The position numbers and the translations under genes are program-made. Below, one piece after another: positions 41,793-52,047 of a stretch of 64,000 bases of DNA (positions are counted from its first letter, which is position 1; every line of letters begins with the position of its first letter). The DNA is from CAWBFD01 sp963788115 (GTDB lineage: Bacteria > Actinomycetota > Thermoleophilia > Solirubrobacterales > 70-9): contig CAWBFD010000003.1 in NCBI GenBank assembly GCA_963788115.1, forward strand, positions 372,001 to 436,000, in the 5' to 3' direction. Below the pieces are notes generated by a model. That model saw only the letters and a program-made list of their open reading frames with translations, had not been told where the DNA came from and made no database searches.

Positions 41793-42209
41793 GTGCCGGA
41801 GGCCTGGAGCGACCAATCCGGACCGTCGCCCTCGCGGAAGTCCGGCAGGTCCCGCAGGACCCGCTCCGCGCCACCCGGGCTGTAGAGCGCCAGCAGCCGC
41901 ATGGTCTGCCAGCCCCTGTTGACGGTGGCGTGGAACATCGCCCTGCGGCACATAGATCACGTCACCGGCCTTCACCCGAAACCAGTTCTCGCCGCCGTCG
42001 TCGAGCATCTGATCGCCCTCGCCGGAGAGCACGTAGAGGATCTCCTCCGCGTCGGGGTGGTTGTGGCGCACGTGTCCCTTGCCCGGGAGCAGAACCACCT
42101 CCCCGAAGGTGATGCCCGCCCCCGGCGTGTCGTCGGGGGTGACGAACCACTTGATCACGCCCCAGTCCATCGACTGGATCGGTTTCGCCTGCTGGTCGAT
42201 CGCCTCCAT
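41789..42209 (-). CDS. Small cupin-domain protein (one frameshift)
   Basis: ATG 42209 follows GAGGAGGACG. The cupin core includes HVRHNHPDAEEILYVLSGEG (first motif, metal-binding histidines and Glu) and FRVKAGDVIYVPQG; the second motif (MFHATVNRG) is in another frame because of an extra G near 41943. Corrected length is about 139 residues. Span is 3n+1 bases. It could be a metal-dependent sugar isomerase, dioxygenase or a sensor; the sequence does not decide. It lies 25 bp downstream of livF. Confidence 0.8.
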
Positions 42210-42234
42210 CGTCCTCCTCGTCGTGGTTCCGGGA

Positions 42235-42952
<718 letters not shown>

Positions 42953-42960
<8 letters not shown>

Positions 42961-43762
42961 CGCCCTCGCTCCCATCCGTGCCCTCCTCGGTGTAGCGGCT
43001 TCCGAGGTAGAGCTCGTGCACCGCCTGGTTGGCGCGGATGTCCGCGGGGGTGCCCTCAGCGATCACCTGACCGTCGTGCATCATCGTCACCCACTCCGCC
43101 ACGCGGAGGGCGACGTCCATGTCGTGCTCGATCAGGATCAGGGTGATCCCGGGATCGAGCCGCTCGAGCAGCTCCGTGACCCGGTGGCGCTCCGCCCGCG
43201 AGAGCCCGGCGGCCGGCTCGTCGAGCAGCATCAGCTTCGGGTCCGCTGCCCGCGCCATCGCCACCTCGAGCTGGCGCTGCTCGCCGTGGGAGAGGTCGGA
43301 CACCGTGCGGTCGAGCGCATGCTCGAGGCCCATGGACCTGGCGACCTCCCGCGCCTCGCTGCGCATCTGGCCGTCGCGACCGGATCGCACCGGCCGCAGG
43401 TGGCCATGACGCGCCCCGAGCACCGCCAGGTAGACGTTGTCCTCGACCGTGAGCCCCTGGAGCAGCCGCGAGGTCTGGAACGTCCGCGAGACCCCGATCC
43501 TCGGCCGCATGCGGGCCGGCTCGACGGTGACGTCTCGCCCGAAGAGCTCGACCGTCCCCGCGGTCGGGGGGATCTCCCCCGAGATCAGGTTGAACAGCGT
43601 GGTCTTCCCGGCCCCGTTGGGGCCGAGAATCGCGCGCCGCTCGCCCGCGCGGACCTCCAAGTCCACTTCGCGAACCGCGTCGACGCCACCGAAGCGCCGG
43701 CCGATCCCCCGCAAGCGGAGGATCGGCTCGGCGCTTTCAGTGCGTTCGGCGGCGTTCGCCAC
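42953..43762 (-). CDS. livG: Branched-chain amino acid-type ABC transporter, ATP-binding protein LivG
   Basis: This 269-residue ATPase carries Walker A GPNGAGKTT, signature LSHGEQRQ, Walker B LMLLDEP with AAGLS, and LILIEHDMDVA. GTG 43762 lies 10 nt after the substrate-binding gene stop. LivG-type features include the Q-loop region SRTFQTSRLLQGLTVEDN. Partner of LivF in a heterodimeric motor. Confidence 0.92.
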
Positions 43763-43772
43763 CGGAGTTGGG

Positions 43773-45197
43773 TCAGCCGCCGCCGCCGAAGTTCACCTCC
43801 TCGGCCTTGCCGGCCCACGGCAGGTCCGCCTCCTCACACTTCGGGTTCTCGCGGTCGGGCGGTGGCGTGTTCTCGGTGAAGATGCCACCGAACGACTGCT
43901 CGACGTCCGGGATGCGGAGGATCGTCTGGACCGTGGGAGGCTCGTTCCCCTGGCCCGCGACGACCCGCTTGACGTAGTTGTCGGAGATCGCCTGGCGGTT
44001 CTCGTCCAGCCGGATGTGTCCGTAGGCCGCGTCGAGCTCCACCTCGGACAGGGCGTCCCAGAACGCCTGGAGGTCGGAGATGTCGCCATCCACCGCCTCC
44101 AGGCCCGCGATCAGGCCCTCCATCGCCGTGTAGTAGTTGTAGACGAACACGCTCGGCGCGAAATCGACGATATCCGGGTACGCGGCTTCGATCTGTTCCA
44201 CGTACTTCACCGCCTGCGGCTCGGTCGAGTCGCCGGCGGTCTCGCCGGAGGTGATCACGCCGACGAAGCTGTCGCCGACCTCCTCGAGCACGAGCGGGTC
44301 GTCGACGAACAGGTTGCCGATCATCTTCTCGGGATCGACCGGCCCGACCTGCTGCTCGTACTGGTTGATGAACTTGATCAACCCCGAGCCGCCGATGCCG
44401 ACGTACAGGCCGTCGACGTCGTCGGGGATCTGGGCGATGAACGACGAGTAGTCGGTCTCGCCGAGCGGCGGCCAGATCCGGTCGGTGACCTCGCCACCGA
44501 CCGCGCAGAAGTCGGCGATGAAACCGCCGACCGACGTGTACGGGAACGAGTAGTCGTCGCCGATCGTCGCCGCCGTGCGCCAGCCGAGCTCGTTGTAGGC
44601 GTAGTCGCCCACCCCGGCCGACCACTGGGCACCGTCCGTGTGGAAGCGGAAGAAGTTCGGCGCCTGCACCTTGAGGGTCGTGTCCTGCGCCCCGGAGGTT
44701 CCGTTGATGAACGTCTTGTCCTGGTTCTCCTTGGCGTAGTTCGCGACCGCGATGCCCTCGTCGCCCGAGAGCGGGCCGATGAGGATGTCCGCGTCCTCCT
44801 GCTCCATCAGCCGGCGGGTCTCCCTGATCGCGGCCTCCGCGGTGTCGTCCGCGCAGCCGTAGCCGACGATCTCGATCGGCCTACCAGCGATCTCGGCGCC
44901 CTCGATCCCGGCGCTGGGCTTGTCCGGGTTCTTGGCCGTGGCGCCGCGTTCGATCAGCGGCACCTGCGCACCGGCGATGTCCGGCTCGTAGAAGGCGCCG
45001 AACGCGCCCTCGCAGTCGGACAGGATGCCGAGCGTGATCGCCTCGCCCGAGGGCTCGGCGCCCCCGTCACCGCCGTCGCCGCCGTCGTCATCGTCGTCGC
45101 CGCCGCAGCCGGCGACGACCAACGCCGCGATCGCGGCCAGGGCACCCACCAGCAGCAGGCGCCTCCAGGCCGGTCGTCCGTCGCTGAGTCTCCTCAT
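43773..45197 (-). CDS. ABC transporter substrate-binding lipoprotein (Liv/Urt-type)
   Basis: ATG 45197 is preceded by GAGAGGAAGGA; a longer in-frame start at 45362 overlaps livM and lacks a signal. The 474-residue protein has a signal with lipobox LVVAGC (Cys31), an Asp/Gly-rich linker, and a type I periplasmic-binding fold (LGILSDCEGAFGAFYEP, ADILIGPLSGDEGIAVANYA, TSGAQDTTLKVQAPNFFRFH). It captures the solute for LivHMGF at the outer face of the membrane. The ligand is not predictable; association with cupin/UPF0261/TIM-barrel genes argues for a non-amino-acid substrate. Confidence 0.92.
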   Translation of the reverse strand: MRRLSDGRPAWRRLLLVGALAAIAALVVAGCGGDDDDDGGDGGDGGAEPSGEAITLGILSDCEGAFGAFYEPDIAGAQVPLIERGATAKNPDKPSAGIEGAEIAGRPIEIVGYGCADDTAEAAIRETRRLMEQEDADILIGPLSGDEGIAVANYAKENQDKTFINGTSGAQDTTLKVQAPNFFRFHTDGAQWSAGVGDYAYNELGWRTAATIGDDYSFPYTSVGGFIADFCAVGGEVTDRIWPPLGETDYSSFIAQIPDDVDGLYVGIGGSGLIKFINQYEQQVGPVDPEKMIGNLFVDDPLVLEEVGDSFVGVITSGETAGDSTEPQAVKYVEQIEAAYPDIVDFAPSVFVYNYYTAMEGLIAGLEAVDGDISDLQAFWDALSEVELDAAYGHIRLDENRQAISDNYVKRVVAGQGNEPPTVQTILRIPDVEQSFGGIFTENTPPPDRENPKCEEADLPWAGKAEEVNFGGGG

Positions 45198-45255
45198 TCC
45201 TTCCTCTCCTCGCTTCCGGTTGTTTGAGTTACACGAATTGTTGAAGGTCTCTCGT

Positions 45256-46371
45256 TCATGGCATGCCGGGTCGATCGGCCGCCGGTTGCGATCCCCGGTC
45301 GACCGCTTCGCCGGTCGCCGGGGCCGGCTCCGCATCGGGACCGGCCCCCGCCGGACCCCCACGCATCGCCTTGATTCGATCCCTCGCCTGCTCCCAGATG
45401 CCGACCAGGCCTCCGGGCGAAACGAGGATGATCACCAGGAAGATCAGCCCGATCAGGGTCGTGAAGCGCTCCGGGCCCAGGGTCACGCCCACGTTCGGCA
45501 GCCAGTCCCTGGCGTAGTTCTCGAGCAGGACGAAGGCGAGCGCCCCGACCCACGCCCCCTCGAGCCGGTAGAGGCCGCCGATCACCGCCACGATCAGGAC
45601 GTCGATGGTCGCCCCCAGGGTCACCGAGCCCGGATCGATGCGGCGGTTGTACCAGACCGAGAGGACCCCGGCGGCGCCTGCGATCAGGGCCCCGAGCCCG
45701 AACGCCAAGGTCCGGTGCAGGGTGACGTGGTAGCCGAGGGCCCGCATCCTGGTCGGGTCGTCGCGGATCCCCTGGAGCGCGAGCCCGAACGGGGCGCGCG
45801 CCAGGTAGAGCACGACCACGAAGGCAATCACCGAAGCCCCCAGGCTGACGTAGTAGAGCGGTCGTCCATCATCCCCCGGATCACCGAGCAGGGCGGGCAG
45901 CTCGACGTTGTTCACGCCACCGAAGCCGGAGAGCTGGGTGACCTGGCCGAAGAAGTAGTAGACCATCACGCCGAACGCGAGGGTGATCATCAGGAAGTAG
46001 ATCCCCTCGCTGCGCGCGGCGATCACGCCGAAGATGAGCCCGACGACCACGGCGAGCGCAAGTCCACCGAGGACGCCGAGCCAGGGGCTCCATGACGCAG
46101 CCAGCCCGCCGTCAGCCGCGACCAGGTTGGCCATCATGAACCCGCCGACGCCGTACAGAGCGGTCTGCGCCAGCGAGACCATCCCGCCGTAGCTGGCGAG
46201 GAAGATGAGGCTCGCGGCGACCAGCCCCAACCAGAACACCCGGGTCATCAGGACCTCGAGGAAGTACGACTCCGGGAAGAGCAGGGGCGCCAGCACCAGC
46301 ACCGCGAGCACCGCGGCCACACCCGCCCAGGCAAGAGGCGTCATGCGTCCTCTGGGCTTCGCGGTGATCAC
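45256..46371 (-). CDS. livM: ABC transporter permease LivM
   Basis: GTG 46371 overlaps the livH stop (GTGA), giving 371 residues. Multiple hydrophobic segments are visible, with LivM signatures SYGGMVSLAQTALYGVGGFM, EGIYFLMITLAFGVM and ALQGIRDDPTRMRALGYHV (the EAA-like coupling loop). The longer apparent frame to 47076 is only a shadow of livH. The C-terminal ~35 residues are polar and Pro/Ala/Gly-rich. Gap of 58 bp to the lipoprotein gene. Confidence 0.92.
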   Translation of the reverse strand: MITAKPRGRMTPLAWAGVAAVLAVLVLAPLLFPESYFLEVLMTRVFWLGLVAASLIFLASYGGMVSLAQTALYGVGGFMMANLVAADGGLAASWSPWLGVLGGLALAVVVGLIFGVIAARSEGIYFLMITLAFGVMVYYFFGQVTQLSGFGGVNNVELPALLGDPGDDGRPLYYVSLGASVIAFVVVLYLARAPFGLALQGIRDDPTRMRALGYHVTLHRTLAFGLGALIAGAAGVLSVWYNRRIDPGSVTLGATIDVLIVAVIGGLYRLEGAWVGALAFVLLENYARDWLPNVGVTLGPERFTTLIGLIFLVIILVSPGGLVGIWEQARDRIKAMRGGPAGAGPDAEPAPATGEAVDRGSQPAADRPGMP

Positions 46372-47468
46372 GCCGGTCTCCCGAAGAGCCCCAGCGGACG
46401 CACCGCGAGCACCGCGACGACCAGCCCGAAGGTGAGCAGGATCGAGTAGTTGGTGAGGTCGGTGTCGCCGAAGATCAGGTAGACGTCGCCGTATGAGTTG
46501 ACCAGCCCCAGGGCGAGCGCGCCGATCGCGGCTCCGCCCAGACTGCCCATGCCGCCGATGATCACGACGATCAGCGCGTAGAGGAGGAACTGGGTGTCCG
46601 CGCCGGGTTGGAGCGCCGAGAACGAGCCCCCGAGGACGCCTCCGAGGCCGGCGAGGAAGGAGCCGATGAAGAAGGCGATCGCGAACACCACAGGGATCTT
46701 GATCCCGAGCGCCGCGACCATGTCTCTGTCGTCGACCCCGGCCCGGGTGATCAGGCCGAAGCGGGTCTTCTTGATCATCAGCCACAGGCCGAGCCCAACG
46801 GCGAGAGCGATCCCGCCGACGATCACCAGGCGGAAGAAGCCGAACTGGGTGTCGAACGGCAGTGACAGGCTTACCGGCCAGGAGGCGGGCACCTGGATCT
46901 CCTGGGCAATGCCGCCGAAGTGGGCCAGCATCTGGTCCGCGATGATGACCGCGATCGCGATCGTGATCAGCGCCTGGCGCAGCTCCTGGCCCTGGTTCCA
47001 GCGCAGGAACACCTGGTAGATGATGAGCCCCAGCAGGCCGATCGCGAGCGAGGCCAGCACCAGCGGGACGAGCCATCCGACGAGGTCGTACTCCACCGCG
47101 CCGCCGCCCCCTTCTCCGCTGACGCTCAGGTCCAGGCCGCCCCCCGTTTCCTCGGCGAACCAGCTCTCCTGCATCTCGAACGCGAGGTAGCCGGCCAGCA
47201 GGTAGAAGGCCCCGTGCGCCATGTTCACCACCCGCATCAGCCCGAAGATCAGGGTCAGGCCGCTGGCGACGACGAAGAACAGGGCGGCGAGCGTGAGGCC
47301 GTTCAGCGTGACGGTGAAGAACAGGCTGAAGTCGTCGGCCGCCTTGACGACGAGCCAGCCGAGGATCGCGCAGCCAAACGCGCCGGCGATGATGAGGCCC
47401 AGCGACGGGCGGGCTCTCCGCGGCGTAACGGCACCCCCCGGGAGTGCCGCTCGCTCCTCAGCTCCCAT
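46368..47468 (-). CDS. livH: ABC transporter permease LivH
   Basis: This 366-residue polytopic protein has LivH signatures ASGLTLIFGLMRVVNMAHGA and VVIIGGMGSLGGAAIGALAL and about eight hydrophobic stretches. An unusual Gly/Glu-rich insertion (ETGGGLDLSVSGEGGGG) lies in the second external loop. ATG 47468 has no Shine-Dalgarno; a promoter placed 8 nt before it implies a leaderless mRNA. First gene of the eight-gene operon running to 39738. Confidence 0.92.
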   Translation of the reverse strand: MGAEERAALPGGAVTPRRARPSLGLIIAGAFGCAILGWLVVKAADDFSLFFTVTLNGLTLAALFFVVASGLTLIFGLMRVVNMAHGAFYLLAGYLAFEMQESWFAEETGGGLDLSVSGEGGGGAVEYDLVGWLVPLVLASLAIGLLGLIIYQVFLRWNQGQELRQALITIAIAVIIADQMLAHFGGIAQEIQVPASWPVSLSLPFDTQFGFFRLVIVGGIALAVGLGLWLMIKKTRFGLITRAGVDDRDMVAALGIKIPVVFAIAFFIGSFLAGLGGVLGGSFSALQPGADTQFLLYALIVVIIGGMGSLGGAAIGALALGLVNSYGDVYLIFGDTDLTNYSILLTFGLVVAVLAVRPLGLFGRPA

Positions 47469-47476
47469 GATCCGCG

Positions 47477-47505
47477 AGCTTATGCCCGCCGTGCGGCGCT
47501 GTCAA
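47477..47505 (-). promoter_or_regulatory. Leaderless promoter of the liv-type operon
   Basis: Minus-strand TTGACA lies at 47505-47500 and TAAGCT at 47482-47477, with a 17-bp spacer. Only 8 nt separate the -10 box from the livH ATG, so transcription should start at or next to the start codon. Confidence 0.7.
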
Positions 47506-47530
47506 TATGCCCGCTTTCCGCTGCTGTTAA

Positions 47531-47552
47531 GCATAAGTTAGGGAAGTTATGC
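47531..47552. promoter_or_regulatory. Inverted repeat upstream of the liv-type promoter
   Basis: GCATAA-N10-TTATGC lies 26 bp upstream of the -35 box, in the only AT-rich stretch of the region. It is a candidate activator or repressor site; the regulator is unknown. Confidence 0.45.
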
Positions 47553-47616
47553 GCCACTGCGACCAAAAGCCTCGACCAGCTTTGAACTAAAGGTTTCGGG
47601 CCCGGCCGAACGCTCC

Positions 47617-50600
47617 TCAGCGCCGCCTGTTCCGCTTCACCTTGAGCGTCGCCGTCACCGCCTCCTTGCCGGCGTTGGCGGCGTCGGCGGTGAACCTCAG
47701 CGTGATCCGGTCCCCGGCGGCCGAGCGCTTCGGCTTCAGAGTGAACCGCGCCTGAGTCGAGGCGTCGACCCCGAGGGTGGGCGCGGTCCGGCAGGCGGCG
47801 CCGATCATCCGCACCTTCCTCCTCGGCGCACTCACGCACAGCTCCACGTCCTGGGCGGCGGACTGGCCCTCGTTGGTGACCCTGAAGGTGAACCTGGCCC
47901 GCTGGCCGACCTTCACCGAGTCGCGCCGAGGCGCCACCGAGCCGTCGAGGGCGGGTGGGCCACCGACGTCGGGCTCGATCGTGAACTCGACCTGGTTCGT
48001 GGCCTCGACGTTGCCCGCGACGTCCGTGGAGCGATACTCGATCAGGTAGTCGCCCTCGTCGGAGACCGTGAAGGGCGCGGTGTACGGGAGCCAGCCGTCG
48101 TCGCCGCTCACGTCGACGGTGCCGACCATCCCGGACCACTCGCCGTCGCCGAAGCCGGAGTGGACCCTGCAGACGAAGGTCCAGGCGCCCTCCTCCTCGA
48201 AGGTGTGCGAGACGGGCGGGCCGCCTGGATTGACGGTACCGTCCGTGACTTCGAAGATGTCGGGGCCAGCGGGGTCGGGGTTACCGCCGGGCGGGACCAG
48301 CCAGACGTCGTGCGGGAACTGGGCCTCGGGCTCGTCGAAGTTCCAGGTGACCTCGTCGCCGAGCGCGGCCTCGACCTGGTCGGGCTCCCAGGTCGCACCC
48401 TGGGCGAAGACGTCATGGCTCTGCGGGCCTCCGCCGCCCTCGGGATTGATCCGGTACTCGGTGACGTCGACGCCGGAGGCATCCTCACCAGGATCCTCGG
48501 CCGTCAGCGTTACCTCGACCGGGCCGTCGTAGGCCGCCACCGGGTCCGCACCGTTAAGCTGCACGTCGGTCTCAGGCGGCGTGGTGTCATCGCCGGGGCA
48601 CGGTTCCCGGTCGGGCTCGACCGTGACCGAGTGGAAGCTCGCCGTCGGCTGGCCCGCTCCCGCCTGGGTCGATGCGGTCGCGTAGATGCCGATCCGTGGC
48701 TCCGTGAGGTAGCCGAGGTCGGTGACTCCGATCGACGTCCAGTCGGTGCCGTCGTCGGAGAACTGCGACTCCAGGCTGGTCCCGTCGGTCGAGACGAAGC
48801 GGATGAAGTACGTGTTCGGCAGCGCGCCAGCCCCGACCGTGCCGTTGAACGTGTCGCCGCCGGCGTCCTCGGTGATCAGCTCGAAGTTGCGGGCGCCGTT
48901 CCAGACCATGCCGGTCTTGATGTAGTTGTCGTCGTCCGTGTAGATCATGAGGCCGGCGTTCTGGAAGTTCTGGGTCGGCTGCCAGGTCATCTCCGCGGTG
49001 AACATCCACGGCTCGATCCCGAGGGACGGGTTCTCCTGGAGCACGATGTTCGGCAGCCCGGTCTGGCCGCCGAAGATGTCGAGCGGGGCGGAGACGATGT
49101 TCAGGGAGCCGTCCTCGACCGACAGGCGCGTGGCGTCCTCGCGGATCACGGTCCACAGGTCGCGGTTGAGCTCGGCGTCCTCGAAGTCGTCCGAGAGCGA
49201 GGGTCCGCAGGGGACCTCACCCGTGGCGTTCACGGTCACCGTGTCGGTGGTCTCGCCGGCGGCGTCGGTGACGGTCAGGGTGACCTCGTAGGTGCCGACC
49301 TCGTCGTAGGTGTGGACGGGGTTGACCTCGGTCGAGCTCTCGCCGTCGCCGAAGTCCCACTCGTAGGTGGGCGGATCCTCGGCGCCGCGGTCCGAGAGCT
49401 CCCCGGTGAGCTGGACCTCGAGCGGCGCCGCGCCGGAGGTCGGGGTCGCGCTCGCTTCGGCGAGCGCCGGGAGGCCGCCGGTGCGCTGCTCGATCCGGTA
49501 GAGCCCGGAGTCGGGGTTGATCCCGGTCGCCGCGAAGTTGAAGTTGTTGCCCCACTCGATGATGTAGAGCGCCCCGTCGGGGCCGAGCTCGATGTCGTGC
49601 GGATGGCGGAAGTCCTCGTTCGGCATGAACTCCTCGCTGGTCACGTAGTCGCCGTTCTGGTCGAGGGTCGTGGCCATCATCAGGTTGCGGGTCCAGTCGC
49701 CCCAGAAGAGCTTCCCGTCGAAGTACTCGGAGAGCTTCACGTCGGAGTCGAGCCCGGGGTCGAAGTGGTAGACGGGGCCGCCCATCGCCGCCCGGGCGCC
49801 CGACGCCGGGATCTCCGGGAACTCGGGCGAGGAGCCGTACGGGTACCAGATCAGCGGCTCGCTGACCGGGGGCAGGGTGTCGATCCCGGTGTTGAGCGGG
49901 GAGTCGTTGGTGGGGCCGTTCTCGCAGTCGTACTGCTCGCCCGAGGTGCCGGTGGCGTAGTCGTACTCGTAGTAGCCCTGGCCGGCGAGGCAGAACGGCC
50001 AGCCCATGTTCGCGGCCTCGCGGATCTGGTTGATCGTGTCGTAGCCGCGGGGGCCGCGGGGGTTGGTCGCGCAACCGCCGCCGTTGGCGGGGAAGCAGTC
50101 GTTGCCGGCGTCGGGGCCGACCTGGCCGAGGTAGACCCAGCCGGTCTCGGGGTCGACCGTGAACCGGAACGGGTTGCGGAAGCCCATCGCGTAGATCTCC
50201 GGGCGCCCGAGGGCGGGGTCGTAGACGCCGCCGGGGAACAGGTCGTCGTACTGGCCCGAGGTGAACAGGTTCTGGTCGTCGACGGCGTAGGTCGAGTCGA
50301 GGCCGGGTGGGTCGGTGGGCTCGGCCGACTCGAGCGGGTCGATTCGGATCAGCTTCCCGCGCAGGTCGGCGGCGTTGCCCGCGGTGCGCCGGGCGTCGAA
50401 GGCGTGGCGGGCGTCCGCGGGGTCGCTGAGGGTGCAGCCGTCGGTGCCCGGTCCCGGCCCGCACTCGCGGGCGTCGATCGGGGCGTATCCGCCGGTCTGG
50501 AACGGGGTCGTGTCGTCGGCCGTGGTCAGGTAGAGGAAGCCGTCCGGCCCGAAGGCGAGCGAGCCCGCCGAGTGGCAGCAGGTGCGCCGCTGGTGGGGGA

Positions 50601-51838
50601 TCTCGAGCAGGACCACCTCGGAGCTCATGTCGAGCGCTCCCACCTCGCCGGCCCCGGGGTCGAAGGTGAAGCGCGAGAGGTGTTGGGTCCCCATCTGGTT
50701 CTGGGGGCCGGGGACCGAGTAGTAGAGGTAGATGAAGTTGTTGGTGTCGAAGCTCGGGTCGAGGGCGATCCCGAGCAGGCCGTTCTCGTTGCGCCGGTGG
50801 ACCGGGATCTCGCCGACGACGTAGGTCTCGTCGGTCCCCGGGTCATACATCTTCACCGCCGAGTTGAACGAGTCGAGCGCGCCGGCGCCGATCTCGATGA
50901 AGAACACGCGGCCGTCGTCAGGCGACCGCGAGCTCCATCGGGTTCTCGGTCTCGTCGTCGAGCGTCACCTTGGTCAGCGAGGCCTCGGTCGGCAGCCCGG
51001 CGCGGGCGGGGCCGCAGTCGCCGGGCTCCTCCCCGGCCGCCCACTCGAGCGCGCCGGAGATGTGGTCGAGGTAGCGCTGGTCGGACCAGGCCAGGGTGGC
51101 GCCGTCGGCGGCGTGGCCGATCGCGGTGTAGAAGTTGCGCCCGCCGTCGTAGGTGGAGCACCAGGCGATCGGGTGGCCGGGGCCGTGCTCGCCGCCGTCG
51201 TAGGTCGACTCGTCGACGGTGAGCAGGACGTGGACCTGCTCGCGGGGGTCGGCGTCGAAGTTGTACCACTCGTCGGTCCACTGGAACGAGGCCGGGAGCT
51301 CCGCGGTCGCCGGGTGGGTGGGGTCGGCGACCTCGACCGTCCCCTCCTGGATCGGCGGGTGGTTGTTGAACAGGCCGCCGCCCATCATGTCGCGCTTCCA
51401 CGCCCAGGCCTTGTCGGCGTTGGCGTCGGCATGGATGCGGACGGCGCCGCCGCCGCTCTGGGTCCAGCGCTCGAACGCGGTCCGCTGGTCCTGGTTCAGG
51501 ATCCCCTCGCCGTCGGTGTCGAGGAAGGCGACGACGTCGTAGTTGCGCAGGTTGTGGCTGGTGAAGTCGCCGGCGTCCTCGGAGTGGGTGACGTCGAAGT
51601 CCTCGGCCGCGGCCATCGTGTCGAAGGCGGCGTGGCCGGCGTTGATCGCGGCGGTGTGGCGGAAGCCGGTGGTGCGGGAGAAGACGAGCACCGAGTAGCG
51701 GCCGTCCCCGACTTGGGCGGTCGCGGTCCCGGGGGCCGCGGCGGAGCCACCCAGCGTCGATGCGAGCGCCAGTCCGCCCAGCAGCAGCGCCAGGGCCCAA
51801 ATGGACCAAGTCCGCCGGTCCCACAACGTCGAAGTCAT
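47617..51838 (-). CDS. Secreted ThuA / PQQ-propeller / PKD / LamG / blue-copper protein (one frameshift)
   Basis: ATG 51838 starts a third copy of the ThuA-propeller-PKD half. The C-terminal half is simpler than in its relatives: one DUF1349/LamG module (SDDFEDAELNRDLWT), plastocyanin-like domain (ligands in FPHDVWLV, FVCRVHSG, GMVGTVDV), one Ig/OmpL47 repeat and the C-x14-C module (VELCVSAPRRKVRMIGAAC). Compared with its twin at 14062, one extra base near 50921 turns the frame directly into a TGA after ELAVA, cutting ThuA from the propeller; the span is 3n+1 bases. It is separated from the other family genes by the liv-type operon, with its own promoter and operator. Confidence 0.85.
49300..51838 (-). 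repeat. Long direct repeat, copy 3
   Basis: Near-identical to 11530-14000 and 34425-36951. It contains the extra base near 50921 that the other two copies lack. Confidence 0.9.
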
Positions 51839-51894
51839 CCGATCCTCCTCCTCCCGAGGCGCTCTTCATGAGCGCCCGGCCGCCTGTCCCCCTG

Positions 51895-51909
51895 TTCCGT
51901 ATTGCAGAA
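51895..51909. promoter_or_regulatory. TTCCG-N5-CnGAA palindromic operator
   Basis: TTCCGTATTGCAGAA, with a further half-site (TTCCGCAATGCG) at 51917-51928. The palindrome is 26 bp downstream of the -10 box, matching the geometry at 14100 and 36975. Confidence 0.6.
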
Positions 51910-51934
51910 GGTTCCGTTCCGCAATGCGCCGAGA

Positions 51935-51963
51935 TAGTTACACATCCGTTGCGCTGACGTCAA
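51935..51963 (-). promoter_or_regulatory. Promoter of the 51838 gene (TTGACG-N17-TAACTA)
   Basis: Minus-strand TTGACG lies at 51963-51958 and TAACTA at 51940-51935, with a 17-bp spacer. The region 51839-52047 is shared with the divergent lipoprotein gene. Confidence 0.65.
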
Positions 51964-52047
51964 CCCCCGGGGACAAGACCTGGCCACTTCCTGCCAACGC
52001 AGCCCCGGGGGCACGCGATCCCCTCCCGGTAACCTCATCGACTCCTG

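Noticed and set aside
45256..47076. Extended LivM of 606 residues
   Set aside because: The first ~235 residues are a shadow of livH; the true start GTG 46371 overlaps the livH stop.
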